From the NCBI GenBank assembly GCA_024402535.1, contig JAKSTN010000001.1, forward strand, positions 1 to 64,000: 64,000 bases of DNA. Reading direction: 5' to 3'. Shown here piece after piece: positions 16,247 through 24,987 of this stretch (position 1 is the first letter of the stretch; each line of letters opens with the position of its first letter). The DNA comes from Treponema sp. (GTDB taxonomy: Bacteria; Spirochaetota; Spirochaetia; Treponematales; Treponemataceae). The notes under the pieces are model-generated. The model was not told the DNA's origin. It did not search any database and saw only the letters and a program-made list of their open reading frames with translations. The position numbers and the translations under genes are program-made.

Positions 16247-17864
16247 AATAAAAAAAATAATAACAGCACTTCTTTTTGCATCACTTTTTTCACTGTCACT
16301 TTACGCTCAGGAAGAACCAGAGGTTCAGGTAATTGAAGACGAAGTTCTTTCTGACCAGTTGCTTGCAGCAAACCGATTTGTAATGACTGTAATAGAACCA
16401 TCCCAGCCTCATGACCTGAACCCAAAAACTTCAACTTATGTTTCGGACGCTCAGCTTCTCTCAGGAGTGTACGAAGGCCTGTTCTCTTACGATCCACAGA
16501 GCCTTGTTCCTCTCCCGGCAATCTGTGAGAAATACAAAATCTCCCGTGATAAGAAACGCTGGACATTCACTCTCAGACAAAACGCCCGTTTTTCTGACGG
16601 GACACCTATTACTGCAAAAGACGTTCGCCGTTCATGGATTGAACTTATGGAAACGCCGGATGCCCCATATGCTTCCATGCTGGACATAATAAAAGGTGCT
16701 TCCGAATTTAGAACCGGCAGCGGGACAGCAGATGATGTTGGCATTACTGCAGTTTCTGACACTACACTTTCTATACGCCTTACAAAAGCTGCAAGTTATC
16801 TTCCGAGTCTGTTATGCCATACAGCATTTTCTGTTACCCACAGAAATCCGACAGTTTTCTCCGGAGCTTATTACATAAGTGACATTAAAAACAATCAGAT
16901 TGTCCTTGAGAAAAATGAATATTACTGGGATGCCCAGAATGTTTCAGTTAAGATTTTCTGTTTTTTCCAGTCCTTAGGTGCTGAGGAAAATGCTCATTTT
17001 TACAATACAGGATTTACAGAATGGATTACTTCTTACGACGTTGATACATCAAAAATCCTGGCAAAAAATGATATCCAGATTAATGCAGAATTTGGAACTG
17101 AATATTTATTCTTCAAAGATTCTTCTGCAAAAGGACAGCATAAAAGAACCAGTCCTGTATGGGATAATGAAGATTTCCGTCTTGCAGTTCTTGAAGCCAT
17201 GCCTTGGGACATTCTTCGCGGAAACTCAATTGTTCCTGCACAAACCTTTGTTTACCCTCTCACAGACTATCCAGAAGTTGAAGGCTTTTCCTATACTGAT
17301 TCGGATGAAGCAAAACTCATGATGAAAGATGCCCGCAATAAAGCTGGAATTCCTGAAGATCAGATTATTCCTCTTTACCTGGATCTTTCTGAAAAAACAC
17401 TAAGTCCCGAAATGGAAAATGCAATCCGCGAAGCTTTGGCGCCGTTAGGAGTTGAACCTGTATTCACATATATTCCTTTCATGTCTTACATTGATTATGT
17501 AAAAGATTGTGATGCAGATGTTGTTTCTTATAACTGGATTGGAGACTTTGCAGACCCGCTGGCATTTCTGGAGCTTTTCCGCGGAGATTCAACAATGAAT
17601 ATAAGTGGATGGAGAAATGCAGAATTCGACAGACTGATTGATGAAGCTTCCGGAATTTCCGGAAAACCACGTTATGAACTTCTTGCCGAAGCTGAAAGAA
17701 TTCTTTTGAACAGTGGAATAATAATTCCACTAACTCATCCTGTTTCTATGACTGTTATCAGTACAAATGAAATTGGCGGTTGGTACCCGAATGCATTCAA
17801 TATCCATCCGCTGAAATATCTGTACAAAAAAGAAATAAAACCTGATCTGAAAGACTGTTTCTAA
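16239..17864 (+). CDS. OppA-like extracellular solute-binding protein (SBP family 5)
   Basis: A 541-residue binding protein of the peptide/nickel type. It has a signal peptide (IIRIKK-type basic start, ALLFASLFSLSLYAQ) and no lipobox Cys. Family 5 features are clear: the LNPKTSTYVSDAQLLSGVYEGLFSY opening, then WTFTLRQNARFSDGTPITAKDVRRSW and the C-terminal ADPLAFLELF and GWRNAEFDRLIDEA segments. Such proteins deliver oligopeptides to an Opp/Dpp ABC permease, but no permease or ATPase gene is near, so it is an orphan and could have another role. The start is placed at the ATG overlapping the previous stop. A TTG 12 nt upstream is possible. It is the last gene of the operon. Confidence 0.85.
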   Translation: MIRIKKIITALLFASLFSLSLYAQEEPEVQVIEDEVLSDQLLAANRFVMTVIEPSQPHDLNPKTSTYVSDAQLLSGVYEGLFSYDPQSLVPLPAICEKYKISRDKKRWTFTLRQNARFSDGTPITAKDVRRSWIELMETPDAPYASMLDIIKGASEFRTGSGTADDVGITAVSDTTLSIRLTKAASYLPSLLCHTAFSVTHRNPTVFSGAYYISDIKNNQIVLEKNEYYWDAQNVSVKIFCFFQSLGAEENAHFYNTGFTEWITSYDVDTSKILAKNDIQINAEFGTEYLFFKDSSAKGQHKRTSPVWDNEDFRLAVLEAMPWDILRGNSIVPAQTFVYPLTDYPEVEGFSYTDSDEAKLMMKDARNKAGIPEDQIIPLYLDLSEKTLSPEMENAIREALAPLGVEPVFTYIPFMSYIDYVKDCDADVVSYNWIGDFADPLAFLELFRGDSTMNISGWRNAEFDRLIDEASGISGKPRYELLAEAERILLNSGIIIPLTHPVSMTVISTNEIGGWYPNAFNIHPLKYLYKKEIKPDLKDCF

Positions 17865-17884
17865 TCTGTTTCAATTCACAGTTT

Positions 17885-19324
17885 TCAAACCCGAGTTTTT
17901 TTCCATTCAGTTGGAGTTTTACCGGTGGCTTCACGGAAGGTTTTCATAAAATATTTTACATCCCCAAAACCTGAACGTTCAGCCACTTCGTAAACCTTGT
18001 AACAGTCCTTTTCCAGAAGCCGCTTAGCTTCTTCGATTCTTAAGTTTTTCAGATACTCATTAAAATTTACGCCTGTATGTTCCTTAAATTTTTCAGAGAA
18101 CCAAGTGTAATTTACAGAAACCTGATTTGCCACAATAGCCATATTTATATTCTTTGTAAAATTCTTGGCAACATATTCCAGAGCTTCTTCAACAAAAGGA
18201 TGCTCAACAATTCCACGAGAAAGAAGAGCCGAAAGATAAATACAATAATCCCGGACAAATACCAGCCATTCATCAAAATCTTTTAGTGACCAGATATTTT
18301 CTATCATGATACTCTTCATATTGAGATACAGGTCTTTCTCGCTGAAAGTTGCGTATCTTGTAAACAAGTCTGAAATGATTTTCGAATAAAGGTAATTTAA
18401 TTTTTCTGCAATCTTATCAGAATCTTTTTCTTTGGCTGTAAAAGAAAAAAGTTTTTCCAGTCCTTTCTGGATTTCTTCAGGATCAGATATTTCCAGACGA
18501 CTCGCCATCTTTTCGTACTCCTGATCAAGTTTCAAAAGATCAGATTCAACACTCTTGTAGTGAAAAACTTTTTCTTTTTTTCCTTCATTTCCCGAGAAAA
18601 AACATTTGAGCCAAGCACAAAATGCCTGACGACGCGCAGCTTTTAAATTTGAAAGAGACTTTTCTATCCCGCTTACACCAATATATCCTGGAACCGATTC
18701 CATATCTTCAGTGACAAGAAAAAGAGCTTCTTTGGGAAGTACCAGTGTAGCGAAATCTTTTTTCTTTTCAAGAATATAATATTTTACCGGTTTAAGTATT
18801 TCTTCAAGAATGCCAAGGCTGTTATGCCCTGAAACCGAAATGCAATAATAACCGTTCTGGAAAGCTTCAGTATCGAATCCGCTTTCACTGTCGATACGAC
18901 CTTCGTTGGCAATAGCCTTAAGCGTTTCTTCGTTACGTTCCTGTTCTTCTTTACGGGAAATTTCAATGGCATCTGTTACCGCAGCAACCAGTTCCTTCTT
19001 GTCTACAGGTTTAAGAATATATGAAAGTGCTCCGCTTTGAATGGCGGCTTTGGCGTATGCAAAATCATCGAATCCGCTAAGCACAATAATTCCGGGCTTT
19101 TCTTCAAGAGCCGAAACCTGTTTCATAAGTTCAACACCGTCCATGACGGGCATACGGATATCTGTTACAAGCACATCAGGACTTTGAGTTTTACAAAGTT
19201 CAAGAGCTTCGGCACCGTTTTTTGCTTCAATGATATTCAGCGGAATCTGAATATTTTCAGAGAGAATCTTTTTTATGCCGGCGCGAATCAATTTTTCATC
19301 ATCACAAATAACAACGGTAATCAT
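17885..19324 (-). CDS. YesN-type response regulator (REC plus AraC-family HTH)
   Basis: A 479-residue regulator. The receiver domain (1-120) has the acidic pair CDDE, phospho-acceptor Asp55 in VTDIRMPVMDG and Lys105 in ILKPVD. A roughly 250-residue middle region follows, then two AraC helix-turn-helix units in the last 100 residues (NMAIVANQVSVNYTWFSEKF and VYEVAERSGFGDVKYFMKTF, ending GKTPTEWKK). The ATG overlaps the kinase stop by 4 nt. YesMN-type pairs usually control the carbohydrate ABC importer beside them, so the transporter just upstream and perhaps the divergent gene at 24988 are likely targets. This is inference. Confidence 0.92.
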   Translation of the reverse strand: MITVVICDDEKLIRAGIKKILSENIQIPLNIIEAKNGAEALELCKTQSPDVLVTDIRMPVMDGVELMKQVSALEEKPGIIVLSGFDDFAYAKAAIQSGALSYILKPVDKKELVAAVTDAIEISRKEEQERNEETLKAIANEGRIDSESGFDTEAFQNGYYCISVSGHNSLGILEEILKPVKYYILEKKKDFATLVLPKEALFLVTEDMESVPGYIGVSGIEKSLSNLKAARRQAFCAWLKCFFSGNEGKKEKVFHYKSVESDLLKLDQEYEKMASRLEISDPEEIQKGLEKLFSFTAKEKDSDKIAEKLNYLYSKIISDLFTRYATFSEKDLYLNMKSIMIENIWSLKDFDEWLVFVRDYCIYLSALLSRGIVEHPFVEEALEYVAKNFTKNINMAIVANQVSVNYTWFSEKFKEHTGVNFNEYLKNLRIEEAKRLLEKDCYKVYEVAERSGFGDVKYFMKTFREATGKTPTEWKKTRV

Positions 19325-21078
19325 TTAACCCCCGGTATTGGAACAATAATTGTAGTACCCTTTCCTTTCTCACTTTTTATTTTTAACCGATATTCAGGTC
19401 CATAAAACATTGTCAGTCGCTGCTGAATATTCTTTAATCCGATACTGCCTTTTGAATCCCGTTCGTAAGTATCATCAGCAAGATAATTGTTTATTCTATC
19501 AAGAGTTTCCTGATCCATTCCCGGCCCGAAATCCTGAACAGCAAGTTCAATCTTATCACCTTTCTGTTCTGCCGTAATTCGGATAACTGCATCCTGTCCC
19601 AAAGGTTCAATAGCATGAGTAAAAGCATTTTCTACCAGAGGCTGAAGGAACATTTTTGGAATTTCCACAGATGCAAATTCATCAGGAATATCAATTTGAA
19701 GGGAAATTATATAATCGTTTCTGATGTTCAGAATATAAACATAACTTCGAACATATTCGGCTTCCTGTTCAAGAGTAACCCGGTGAATACGCCAGCGAAG
19801 ACAGTAGCGCATCATTTTTCCAAGAACAGTAATACTTTCTGAAATATCACTCTGGTCTGCAAGCTCTGCCTGCATACGGATTGTTTCAAGAACGTTGTAC
19901 AGGAAATGGGCATTTATCTGATTCTGCATTGCTTTCATTTCTGTGTCAGCAATGAGGCTCTGTTCATTTTTAATCTGTTCAATCTGGGCAGTAAGCTGAC
20001 TGGTCATGGAATTGAAAACCATCTGAGTTTCTGCAACTTCATCACGGCCATTAATTGAAAGCTGAACAGAGAAATCTCCGTTCTTCACTTTTTTCATTCC
20101 ATCCATAAGGGAATAAACGCCATCCATAAGGCGGTGAGATGCATAATGAACCAGGGCATAGAAAAGAAGCGATACGGCAATAATAACCAGAATCATTATT
20201 TCAATAAGGTGCCGTAAACTACGTGCAATCAATTCCAAAGAACATGTATGAACCTGAATTAAATCCATACCAGGAATTTCATTCCATGAAACTATATAAC
20301 GCTTCCCTTCATTTTTATAAGAAAAATTTCCGGCACGGACATCAATTCTAGGATCAGAAGCCTTAGCTCTCATAATTTCTTTATAAAGATTCACTGGCAT
20401 CTTTCCTTGTGCGGTAAGGATTTTTTCATTTTCAAAAGGAAGCCAGATTTCATCCGGAATTTTGTATAACAGATAATCATTTTTATATTTATTTTCCCTT
20501 GCATAAAGAAAAGGAAAAGCTTCATTCATTTTCACAGAAATTTGAAGGTAACCTGCATCACGGCCGCTGTAAGTAACAGGCAGTGTTTTAACAAAAGAAG
20601 GTTCCATCAGAGATTCCTGATTTCCCATATAATCGGCAATATAATCAAATTCAAACTGACTTAGGGAAGTAACATCAGTTCGGTTTTTATTCAAAAAAAC
20701 AGGCCAGCGTTCAGGAACACTCGGATTTGAAGTAAAGAAACGCACCGCATAAATTTCGGGCATAACAGAAAGGAGCTGTTCCATAACTCCGGTTTCAAAA
20801 ACTACAGTATCAATAACATAATCTTCTGAGGCTTCATTTGGAAGCACCAGATAAAGAAGAAGTTTCGAATTGGCATCCACCATTTTTTTGATTAAATCAA
20901 ATGATTCACCAACAGAAGAAATACGATCCATATTGAGCATACTTTCTTTGGAACATTCTTCTTCCAGGATGGATAACTCTTCGCGGCCATTCAGTCGGGC
21001 AATGATCAGAAGGAGAAATAAAAGAGGAACAATTACGATAACCGAATAAACATAAACAATTCTTCTGGAAAACTTCAT
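19321..21078 (-). CDS. YesM-type sensor histidine kinase
   Basis: A 585-residue membrane kinase. TM1 (about 7-26) and TM2 (about 290-313) bracket a roughly 260-residue extracellular sensor. HAMP follows, then the His_kinase (PF06580-type) domain with NAHFLYNVLETIRMQ near residue 390, where the His is the phospho-acceptor. The ATPase domain has FLQPLVENAFTHAI, DFGPGM and GSIGLKNIQQRL. It shares 4 nt with its response regulator. It is probably cotranscribed with the sugar importer upstream, though a strong hairpin at 21124-21153 sits between them and may lower its expression. Confidence 0.93.
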   Translation of the reverse strand: MKFSRRIVYVYSVIVIVPLLFLLLIIARLNGREELSILEEECSKESMLNMDRISSVGESFDLIKKMVDANSKLLLYLVLPNEASEDYVIDTVVFETGVMEQLLSVMPEIYAVRFFTSNPSVPERWPVFLNKNRTDVTSLSQFEFDYIADYMGNQESLMEPSFVKTLPVTYSGRDAGYLQISVKMNEAFPFLYARENKYKNDYLLYKIPDEIWLPFENEKILTAQGKMPVNLYKEIMRAKASDPRIDVRAGNFSYKNEGKRYIVSWNEIPGMDLIQVHTCSLELIARSLRHLIEIMILVIIAVSLLFYALVHYASHRLMDGVYSLMDGMKKVKNGDFSVQLSINGRDEVAETQMVFNSMTSQLTAQIEQIKNEQSLIADTEMKAMQNQINAHFLYNVLETIRMQAELADQSDISESITVLGKMMRYCLRWRIHRVTLEQEAEYVRSYVYILNIRNDYIISLQIDIPDEFASVEIPKMFLQPLVENAFTHAIEPLGQDAVIRITAEQKGDKIELAVQDFGPGMDQETLDRINNYLADDTYERDSKGSIGLKNIQQRLTMFYGPEYRLKIKSEKGKGTTIIVPIPGVK

Positions 21079-21123
21079 AGCCTTTATATTTTAAATCCAA
21101 ACAGGATTTTTGTAAAAACAAAG

Positions 21124-21153
21124 CGGAAGCCGGTGAAAACTTCACCGGCTTCC
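21124..21153 (-). terminator. Strong intercistronic hairpin, possible attenuator
   Basis: ggaagccggtgaa / ttcaccggcttcc pair around a 4-nt loop in the gap between the binding-protein gene and the kinase gene. On the minus strand it is followed by gctttgttttt, an imperfect T tract. It may partly terminate, or protect the 3' end of the abundant binding-protein transcript. Confidence 0.65.
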
Positions 21154-21182
21154 AGACAGGAGGTAATTAAAAATAACGGATT

Positions 21183-22832
21183 TTATTTCATTCCCAGTTT
21201 AGCTTTGTTTACATCCATAAGCTTTGTCTGGGCGTCAATAACTTTTGCAATTCCCTTGTCAGCCTTGTACTTGTTGAAGTCAGCAGCAATCTTGTCGAAT
21301 TCTGCTTCGCTTTCAGCACGAATCAGCTGTGGAAGAACTTTTCCCCATCTTCTCTGAATATCTTCGTAGATGAGTGATTCGTCAGATCCTACAGGAAGTG
21401 TAAGTCCATCGTATGCTGCGAATGAGTGTACGTAAGGACGTGTCCAGAGCTGAGGCTGTCCAAGTGATGGAGCATATTCAACACCCCACTGTGCCTGCCA
21501 AGCTGTATCCATGAACATCCAGTATGTGTACTGAACACCAATTTCTGTTTCCTGTTTGTTTTTGTCGTTCATATCCAGAGCTTTAACTTCTGGTGTGAGT
21601 TCTGGGATACCATCAGCATTGATGAAGTATGTCTTGTCTTTGATACCGAAGTTTGTGTCCATAAGACCTTCTTCAGAAATCAGGTATGTGATGAACTGCA
21701 TTGCACGTGCTTTATCTTTACAGTTTTTAGAAACCAGTGTAACTGTCCAACCAGCAATACCACCACCAGCGAGAGTATGATCATCACCACGTGAGTTCTT
21801 AGGACCTTCAACAGCAATGTAGATTGAGTTTGGATCGTTTGCGTACAGAGCGTTCTGTGCAGCCTGCATATCCCAGTTCTGGTACAGCATACAGAAGTAG
21901 CGTCCCTGAGCTGCTTTTTCTTCAATCTGTGAACGTTTGTCTACGAACATATCTGTTGCGATAAGACCTTCTTCATGTGCCTTGCGGAACATTTTGAGCC
22001 ATCTCATGTATTCTGCATTTTCTGTAAGACCAAGGTCAGCGTTTACGAATTTTCCGTTTTCTTCTGGCTGGATTGCAAGGAAGTGCATCAGGTAGCTTGC
22101 GAATGTTGTACATCCGATATCACCGAATTCATTTGCTCCGAATGGGATAAGTGGCTGTCCGTTTACTGAAGGGAACTTTTTCTTTGCTTCGCGCATAGCA
22201 TTCAGGAATCCCTCTGGAGTTGTCATGTCTGGGCTACCAAGAGCTTCGTACATATCTTTGCGAACCAGGAATGTTTCGTTAGAAGTAAGTTTTCCCTTGT
22301 ATTTTTCATAGTCCATAGCTGTGAAAGAAGCGTTTGGATATCCGTATACGTGGCCATCTGCCTGTTTGTACCAACCGAGTTTGTTAGGGTCAGCAACCTT
22401 GAAGAAGTATGGGTCATATTTTTCTGCGAGAACATCGAGTGGTTCAACGAGACCTGCATCGATCATCTGTGGAATCTGTCCTTCCCACCAACCGAGTGTG
22501 ATAAGATCTGGAAGTGCATCACCAGCGATCATAGCGTTGAGTTTTTCAGCTTCGTTTCCTGCTGGAACGATGAAGTTTACATCAACACCTGTTTTTTCTG
22601 TGATGTATTTAGAAACCATAGAGTCACCCCAGTGACGTGCGAACCAGCTGAAGTTGATGTACCAGTCAAGCTTGATTGGATCTTTTGTATTCAGTTTCCA
22701 TCCGGCATCTTTTTCTGTACCGGCTTTTGTTCCACTTGCAGAAGCTTTTCCTTTTCCGCTGCAAGACATCAGAGTTGCTGCTGCTGTAAGAGCGAAAGCA
22801 ACTGAAACCACTGCTTTAGTAATTTTCTTCAT
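21183..22832 (-). CDS. Sugar ABC transporter substrate-binding lipoprotein (LplA-like, SBP family 1)
   Basis: A 549-residue binding protein with a lipoprotein signal (KKITKAVVSVAFALTAAATLMSC). The body matches the large LplA/YtcQ-like extracellular family 1 proteins: WYINFSWFARHWGDS, ALPDLITLGWWEG, GYPNASFTAMDYEKYK, NWDMQAAQNALYA. These bind oligosaccharides and hand them to a two-permease importer. The start is taken at 22832, where a perfect aggagg ribosome binding site lies 7 nt upstream. A longer open frame to 22943 overlaps the permease gene and is rejected. It is preceded by its two permeases. The ATPase is not encoded here, as is usual for systems using a shared MsmK-type ATPase. Confidence 0.92.
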   Translation of the reverse strand: MKKITKAVVSVAFALTAAATLMSCSGKGKASASGTKAGTEKDAGWKLNTKDPIKLDWYINFSWFARHWGDSMVSKYITEKTGVDVNFIVPAGNEAEKLNAMIAGDALPDLITLGWWEGQIPQMIDAGLVEPLDVLAEKYDPYFFKVADPNKLGWYKQADGHVYGYPNASFTAMDYEKYKGKLTSNETFLVRKDMYEALGSPDMTTPEGFLNAMREAKKKFPSVNGQPLIPFGANEFGDIGCTTFASYLMHFLAIQPEENGKFVNADLGLTENAEYMRWLKMFRKAHEEGLIATDMFVDKRSQIEEKAAQGRYFCMLYQNWDMQAAQNALYANDPNSIYIAVEGPKNSRGDDHTLAGGGIAGWTVTLVSKNCKDKARAMQFITYLISEEGLMDTNFGIKDKTYFINADGIPELTPEVKALDMNDKNKQETEIGVQYTYWMFMDTAWQAQWGVEYAPSLGQPQLWTRPYVHSFAAYDGLTLPVGSDESLIYEDIQRRWGKVLPQLIRAESEAEFDKIAADFNKYKADKGIAKVIDAQTKLMDVNKAKLGMK

Positions 22833-22876
22833 ATATATCCTCCTAATGATATATTTACCAGTGTTTATAATTTTGA

Positions 22877-23758
22877 TTAGCCCTTGATAGAACCAATCAT
22901 GAATCCTTTTACAAAGTACTTCTGAAGGAACGGATAAACGCACACAATCGGAAGTGTTGTTACTACCATGGTTGCAAGACGAACTGATGTACTTGAAACC
23001 TGGTTTGCTGTCATACCAGCTGGCATGGCAACTACTGCTTTTGATGCTGAAGCACTTGCTACAACGCGATACAGGTAAGTCTGAATTGGCTGCAGTTCTG
23101 CTTTATTGATGTACATAACACCCATAAAGTAATCGTTCCAGTGATATACACCGTTGAACAGTGCAATTGTTGCAAGAACAGGCATTGAAAGTGGCAGGAT
23201 GATTTTTATGAAAATCAAAAGATCATTTGCACCGTCAAGTTTTGCTGACTCTTCAAGTCCTGCAGGCATGTCGCGGAAGAAGGACATAAAGATGATCATG
23301 TTATAGAAGCTGAACAGACCTGGAATAATGTATACAAGGAAGTTATCGTACAGACCCAGGTTCTTCAGTGTGATGAAGTAAGGAATCAGACCACCACCAA
23401 AGAACATTGTGATTGTTCCGATAATCATGTAAGCCTTGTGTCCCATGATGTGAGCTTTTGAAAAAGCGTAAGCAACCATTGAAGTAAAGAATACGCTTGT
23501 CACAGTACCGATAATTGTACGTGCAATTGTTACAGCAAAAGCACGGATAATTGTTTTATCCATGAATACTGTCTTGTAGCTCTGCAGGCTGAACTTTCTA
23601 GGGAAAAGATAGATTCCACCGCGAAGTGCATCCCCTGAATCATTCAGTGAAAGGATTACTGTGTACCAGACCGGATAAAGAGCCAGGAAACAAACAATAA
23701 CCATCAGTGCTGAAAGGAGCCAGTCTCCTGCTGTATATCTGTTTAATTTTTTAGGCAT
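22877..23758 (-). CDS. Carbohydrate ABC permease (LplC/YtcP-like, MalG family)
   Basis: A 293-residue inner-membrane protein with six predicted helices. It has the permease EAA loop (EESAKLDGANDLLIFIKIILPLSMP, about residues 186-210) that contacts the ATPase. The C-terminus (LPIVCVYPFLQKYFVKGFMIGSIKG) is characteristic of MalG-type subunits. A ribosome binding site (ggaga) precedes the ATG. It lies 23 nt after the partner permease and 44 nt before the binding-protein start, in one operon. Confidence 0.93.
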   Translation of the reverse strand: MPKKLNRYTAGDWLLSALMVIVCFLALYPVWYTVILSLNDSGDALRGGIYLFPRKFSLQSYKTVFMDKTIIRAFAVTIARTIIGTVTSVFFTSMVAYAFSKAHIMGHKAYMIIGTITMFFGGGLIPYFITLKNLGLYDNFLVYIIPGLFSFYNMIIFMSFFRDMPAGLEESAKLDGANDLLIFIKIILPLSMPVLATIALFNGVYHWNDYFMGVMYINKAELQPIQTYLYRVVASASASKAVVAMPAGMTANQVSSTSVRLATMVVTTLPIVCVYPFLQKYFVKGFMIGSIKG

Positions 23759-23781
23759 AATATTCTCCTTACATCCTTAAC

Positions 23782-24753
23782 TTAGAACAGTGATGTATCG
23801 TTCAGTTTCTTTGTAATCTGGTTTGCCATAAACAGGAGACCAAATCCAATTACCGATTTGAACAGACCGATTGCAGTTGAGAATGAATATCTCATTCCGC
23901 GCATAGCTGTTGTATAAGTGTAGATATCAATTACGTTACTTCTTGGATTGTTCAGTGGGTTGTTCAGAACCAGAATCTGATCGAAGTTTGAGTTCAAAAG
24001 ACCACCAACCTGAAGGATGAACATAATTGTGATTGTGCTTGCAATTGAAGGCAAAGTGATTGCCCAAATCTGCTTCCATCTTGAAGCGCCGTCAACACGG
24101 GCTGCTTCATACATTTCCTGGTCAATTCCAGAAATTGCTGCCAGGTAAATAATTGCGCTCCAACCAAGTTCCTTCCATAAATCTGATACAATTACGATTC
24201 CCCAGAAATATTTTGGATAAGCAAGGAATGTTACACCCTTTTCAAGAAAGCCGAACTTCACAAGAAGATCGTTGATAAGACCTGTTTCACCAAGCCATGT
24301 TGTAAGGATACCTCCAAGGACTACCCATGAAAGGAAGTGTGGCAGGTAAGAAATTGTCTGAATTGCTTTCTTGAACTTCTGGCTTTTTACTTCATTCAGC
24401 AGAAGTGCAAAAATAATTGGAAGCGGAAAGTTGATGAACAGCTTCAAAAGACTGATACCGATTGTATTCAGCATAACGTTCCAGAATTCTTCATCTTTAA
24501 AGAAAGTGATAAAGTTCTGGAAACCTCCGGCTGCTGCCCATGGAGAAGTAAGAAACTTCCAGCTGAACAGTGGAGTTGTAATTTTGAAGTTTTTCTTAAA
24601 AGCGATAAGAATACCGTACATTGGGATGTAGTTAAAAACGATCATCCATGCTACGCCTAAAAGAGCCATAACCTGAAGGTATTTTTCTTCATGGAGTCTG
24701 ACCCAGAAAGACTTTTTCTTAAGTGCTGTTTCTGTAAGTTGTTTATTTTTCAT
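23782..24753 (-). CDS. Carbohydrate ABC permease (LplB-like, MalF family)
   Basis: A 323-residue permease, first gene of the importer operon. It has the N-terminal WMIVFNYIPMYGILIAFK helix typical of LplB/YteP proteins and the EAA loop (MYEAARVDGASRWKQIWAITLPS). It pairs with the MalG-type subunit downstream to form the channel for oligosaccharides. A ribosome binding site (aggag) sets the start. The divergent 235-nt region to 24988 holds promoters for both directions. Confidence 0.93.
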   Translation of the reverse strand: MKNKQLTETALKKKSFWVRLHEEKYLQVMALLGVAWMIVFNYIPMYGILIAFKKNFKITTPLFSWKFLTSPWAAAGGFQNFITFFKDEEFWNVMLNTIGISLLKLFINFPLPIIFALLLNEVKSQKFKKAIQTISYLPHFLSWVVLGGILTTWLGETGLINDLLVKFGFLEKGVTFLAYPKYFWGIVIVSDLWKELGWSAIIYLAAISGIDQEMYEAARVDGASRWKQIWAITLPSIASTITIMFILQVGGLLNSNFDQILVLNNPLNNPRSNVIDIYTYTTAMRGMRYSFSTAIGLFKSVIGFGLLFMANQITKKLNDTSLF

Positions 24754-24867
24754 ACCGGAAACTCCTGTAACTCATTTACGTTCTTGAGTATAAGTCCGGT
24801 TGGGGGTGAATTCTAGAATGAGAAATTTCAGAAAGGTGTAATTTTTTCGGTTTTAGCCCAAAAAAAA

Positions 24868-24896
24868 TTGACTTGAGGCTCTGGATGCCTTATATT
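24868..24896 (+). promoter_or_regulatory. Strong promoter for the phosphorylase-like gene
   Basis: TTGACT (24868-24873), a 17-nt spacer and TATATT (24891-24896) lie about 90 nt before the start. Just downstream are the palindromes gaaatggatttc (about 24906-24917) and ccatatgg, possible regulator sites. Confidence 0.7.
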
Positions 24897-24987
24897 CCAA
24901 AAATAGAAATGGATTTCCAAAAAAATTGAAAAACCATATGGAAATGCGGGTTTATAATTTAAGTAATTACAATATAAGGAGCCTTAT

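Noticed and set aside
22833..22943. Longer N-terminus for the sugar-binding lipoprotein
   Set aside because: It would put 37 residues before a good lipoprotein signal and overlap the permease gene. The ATG at 22832 has a perfect ribosome binding site.
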